Made by a program: the position numbers and the translations under genes. Positions 62,971 through 64,000 of a stretch of 64,000 nt of DNA are shown here, one piece after another. The DNA is taken from the NCBI GenBank assembly GCA_022447365.1, contig JAKVBL010000007.1, positions 1-64,000 of the forward strand. Reading direction: 5' to 3'. Each line of letters starts with the position of its first letter. Position 1 is the stretch's first letter. A model generated the notes under the pieces. That model had not been told where the DNA came from and did no database searches. It saw only the letters and a list, made by a program, of their open reading frames with translations. The DNA is from Oleiphilaceae bacterium. Lineage in GTDB: Bacteria; Pseudomonadota; Gammaproteobacteria; Pseudomonadales; Oleiphilaceae.

Positions 62971-63702
62971 TCAATATTCAGGCATCAATTTTTCACAGCT
63001 CTGAGGTAGTTTTTTAATACTTTTCAAAAAAGCGTCTGAAGGTACGACAAATGCTCTAAATCTTCCTTTACTATCATTAGTGGCTGCAGATAGTACGCCA
63101 AGCAACGTTGCTTTATTGCCATTCAGTCCAACCAGTGCGGCACCGGAATCACCATGTTCAACCGCACAGTCTTTTATTCTAATCATTTGGTTCTTTTTGG
63201 GTGGTAACGCTAACTTACAGCTCTGCTCTGCATGAATACGAGAAGGATCAGACTTTGGATAGCCTGCAATCATAAAGCGTCGAAAGGAGTTTGTGTGATC
63301 GCCGGGTTTCATATGACCTAACATACAGCCAACCGGATATCGTAAACGCACTAGAGCCCAGTCTTTAAGTAGGGCCTGATCGTCGAAAGTTCCTTCAGGC
63401 AAATGCTTCGCAGCAACGGTGTAACTCATCGCTTCAGACTGCGCGACCAAAGCTCCGGCATTCAAGCCCGCTAGGAAATGAATTTTATTCGGTGAAAAAT
63501 AAGAACGGGTTTTGTAGTCGTATATGCAGTGCGCGGCGGTCAATACGGTATCGGGCGAAACAAGCGTTGCCGTACAGGATTGCTTCGCTTCAACACGCAA
63601 CTTACCTATTACATTCCATGGAGGTTGAGTCGCATCAACAACAGCACTCGAGGCAAGACATGGCCAAACCAGAATAAAAAACAAAAAGATGGAAGTCTTC
63701 AC
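62971..63702 (-). CDS. secreted trypsin-like serine protease
   Basis: A 243-residue exported S1 protease. Signal peptide MKTSIFLFFILVWPCLASSA. The triad is visible: His in VLTAAHCIYDY, Asp in LKDWALVRLRY and Ser in VEHGDSGAALVGLNGN. The mature part begins about residue 20 and the pro-segment is short or absent. Four or more cysteines could give disulfides. It could be a substrate of the T2SS in this chromosome, but that is inference. A promoter region of about 40 bases separates it from the next gene. Confidence 0.9.
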   Translation of the reverse strand: MKTSIFLFFILVWPCLASSAVVDATQPPWNVIGKLRVEAKQSCTATLVSPDTVLTAAHCIYDYKTRSYFSPNKIHFLAGLNAGALVAQSEAMSYTVAAKHLPEGTFDDQALLKDWALVRLRYPVGCMLGHMKPGDHTNSFRRFMIAGYPKSDPSRIHAEQSCKLALPPKKNQMIRIKDCAVEHGDSGAALVGLNGNKATLLGVLSAATNDSKGRFRAFVVPSDAFLKSIKKLPQSCEKLMPEY

Positions 63703-63744
63703 AGTATCTCCTACGTAATTTTCGGCAGGAGTATAGTTAAAGAT

Positions 63745-64000
63745 TTAGCGCTTCAGCGCCTCAAAGGCATCATATTGGGATAAGTACTTGTTACCCGTCA
63801 AACGGTCATAAAACCCAGCAGTTGCAAGTTTGTCATCAACAGGACCTTTCACTTCAGACAAGTGCAGTAAAACACCTTGTTCGAATAATTTGTTATTAAG
63901 GTTCTCGAGCATGGTTAACGCACTATAGTCAACTTCGTTTACCGCGCTGCATTGAATAATCACATGGGCAATTTGATCGCGCTTGTATAGCTCATTAAGA
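63745..64000 (-). CDS. C-terminal STAS domain of a probable SulP-type transporter (partial)
   Basis: The frame is open to the window edge, so the 5' part is missing. About 85 residues are visible. They match a STAS domain: HVIIQCSAVNEVDYSALTML, LNNKLFEQGVLLHLSEVKGP, VDDKLATAGFYDRLTG, ending AFEALKR. This is how SulP anion transporters (sulfate, bicarbonate and others) end; the membrane part should lie beyond position 64000. A free-standing STAS protein is less likely. Confidence 0.8.
   Translation of the reverse strand, partial: LNELYKRDQIAHVIIQCSAVNEVDYSALTMLENLNNKLFEQGVLLHLSEVKGPVDDKLATAGFYDRLTGNKYLSQYDAFEALKR

Overview
The window is a dense chromosomal segment of a free-living, probably marine, aerobic gammaproteobacterium; I cannot name the genus. 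The reasons are moderate-to-low GC by eye, the synteny mltD-gloB-yafS-rnhA-dnaQ shared with E. coli, a fimL gene next to that block as in Pseudomonas, a full type II secretion pseudopilus operon, a Liu-type leucine degradation cluster, and serA divergent from a D-2-hydroxyglutarate dehydrogenase. I see no phage, insertion sequence, integrase or CRISPR.

Layout. At 1-5 kb there is tRNA-Glu, an EAL/HDOD signalling protein and the acetate switch genes ackA-pta. At 4.8-14.6 kb, mostly on the minus strand, lie a secreted EEP-family phosphatase with a CPA2 antiporter, an ABC1/UbiB kinase with an FAH-family hydrolase, D-2-hydroxyglutarate dehydrogenase divergent from serA, an acyl-CoA dehydrogenase and an alpha/beta hydrolase. 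At 14.6-20.8 kb there is an accessory-looking surface region: a 33-codon membrane peptide, a 641-residue lipoprotein, two large paralogous secreted proteins and a small periplasmic protein. At 21-27.2 kb lie pabB, scpB-scpA-trpS, gor and a GNAT gene. At 27.3-35.1 kb is the minus-strand operon gspE-F-G-H-I-J-K-L-M. Divergent from it are a chemoreceptor, a stand-alone gspC and an overlapping LapG-like cysteine protease gene (35.4-38.9 kb). At 38.9-47.7 kb is the leucine/isovalerate cluster (MerR regulator, liuA, liuB, liuC, liuE, acetoacetyl-CoA synthetase), followed by gamma-glutamyltransferase. At 47.7-53.7 kb are a pseudouridine synthase, a second and divergent ABC1 kinase, a second CPA2 antiporter, YchJ, SohB and an SCP2 protein. 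At 53.8-61.8 kb is fimL, then dnaQ, rnhA and yafS, divergent from gloB and mltD, and a second HDOD protein. The end holds a thioesterase, a MAPEG protein, a trypsin-like protease and the C-terminal STAS part of a probable SulP transporter cut by the window edge.

How the genes work together. AckA-Pta and the Liu-AacS set both handle acetyl-CoA and acetoacetate carbon. SerA and the D-2-hydroxyglutarate dehydrogenase probably form a coupled cycle. The Gsp proteins build a secretion pseudopilus whose secretin (GspD) is not in this window. FimL belongs to the type IV pilus/cAMP signalling world.

The observations most worth a second look are: the methylcrotonyl-CoA carboxylase beta gene without the biotin-carrying alpha subunit; gspC displaced and translationally overlapped with a LapG-like protease; the tandem secreted paralogues with a perfect 32-bp palindrome after the second; a TrpRS carrying an iron-sulfur-type cysteine motif; and an ABC1 kinase that has lost the family's signature motifs. 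I did not find a clear, wholly new multi-gene system; the 14.6-20.8 kb surface region is the least explained part.
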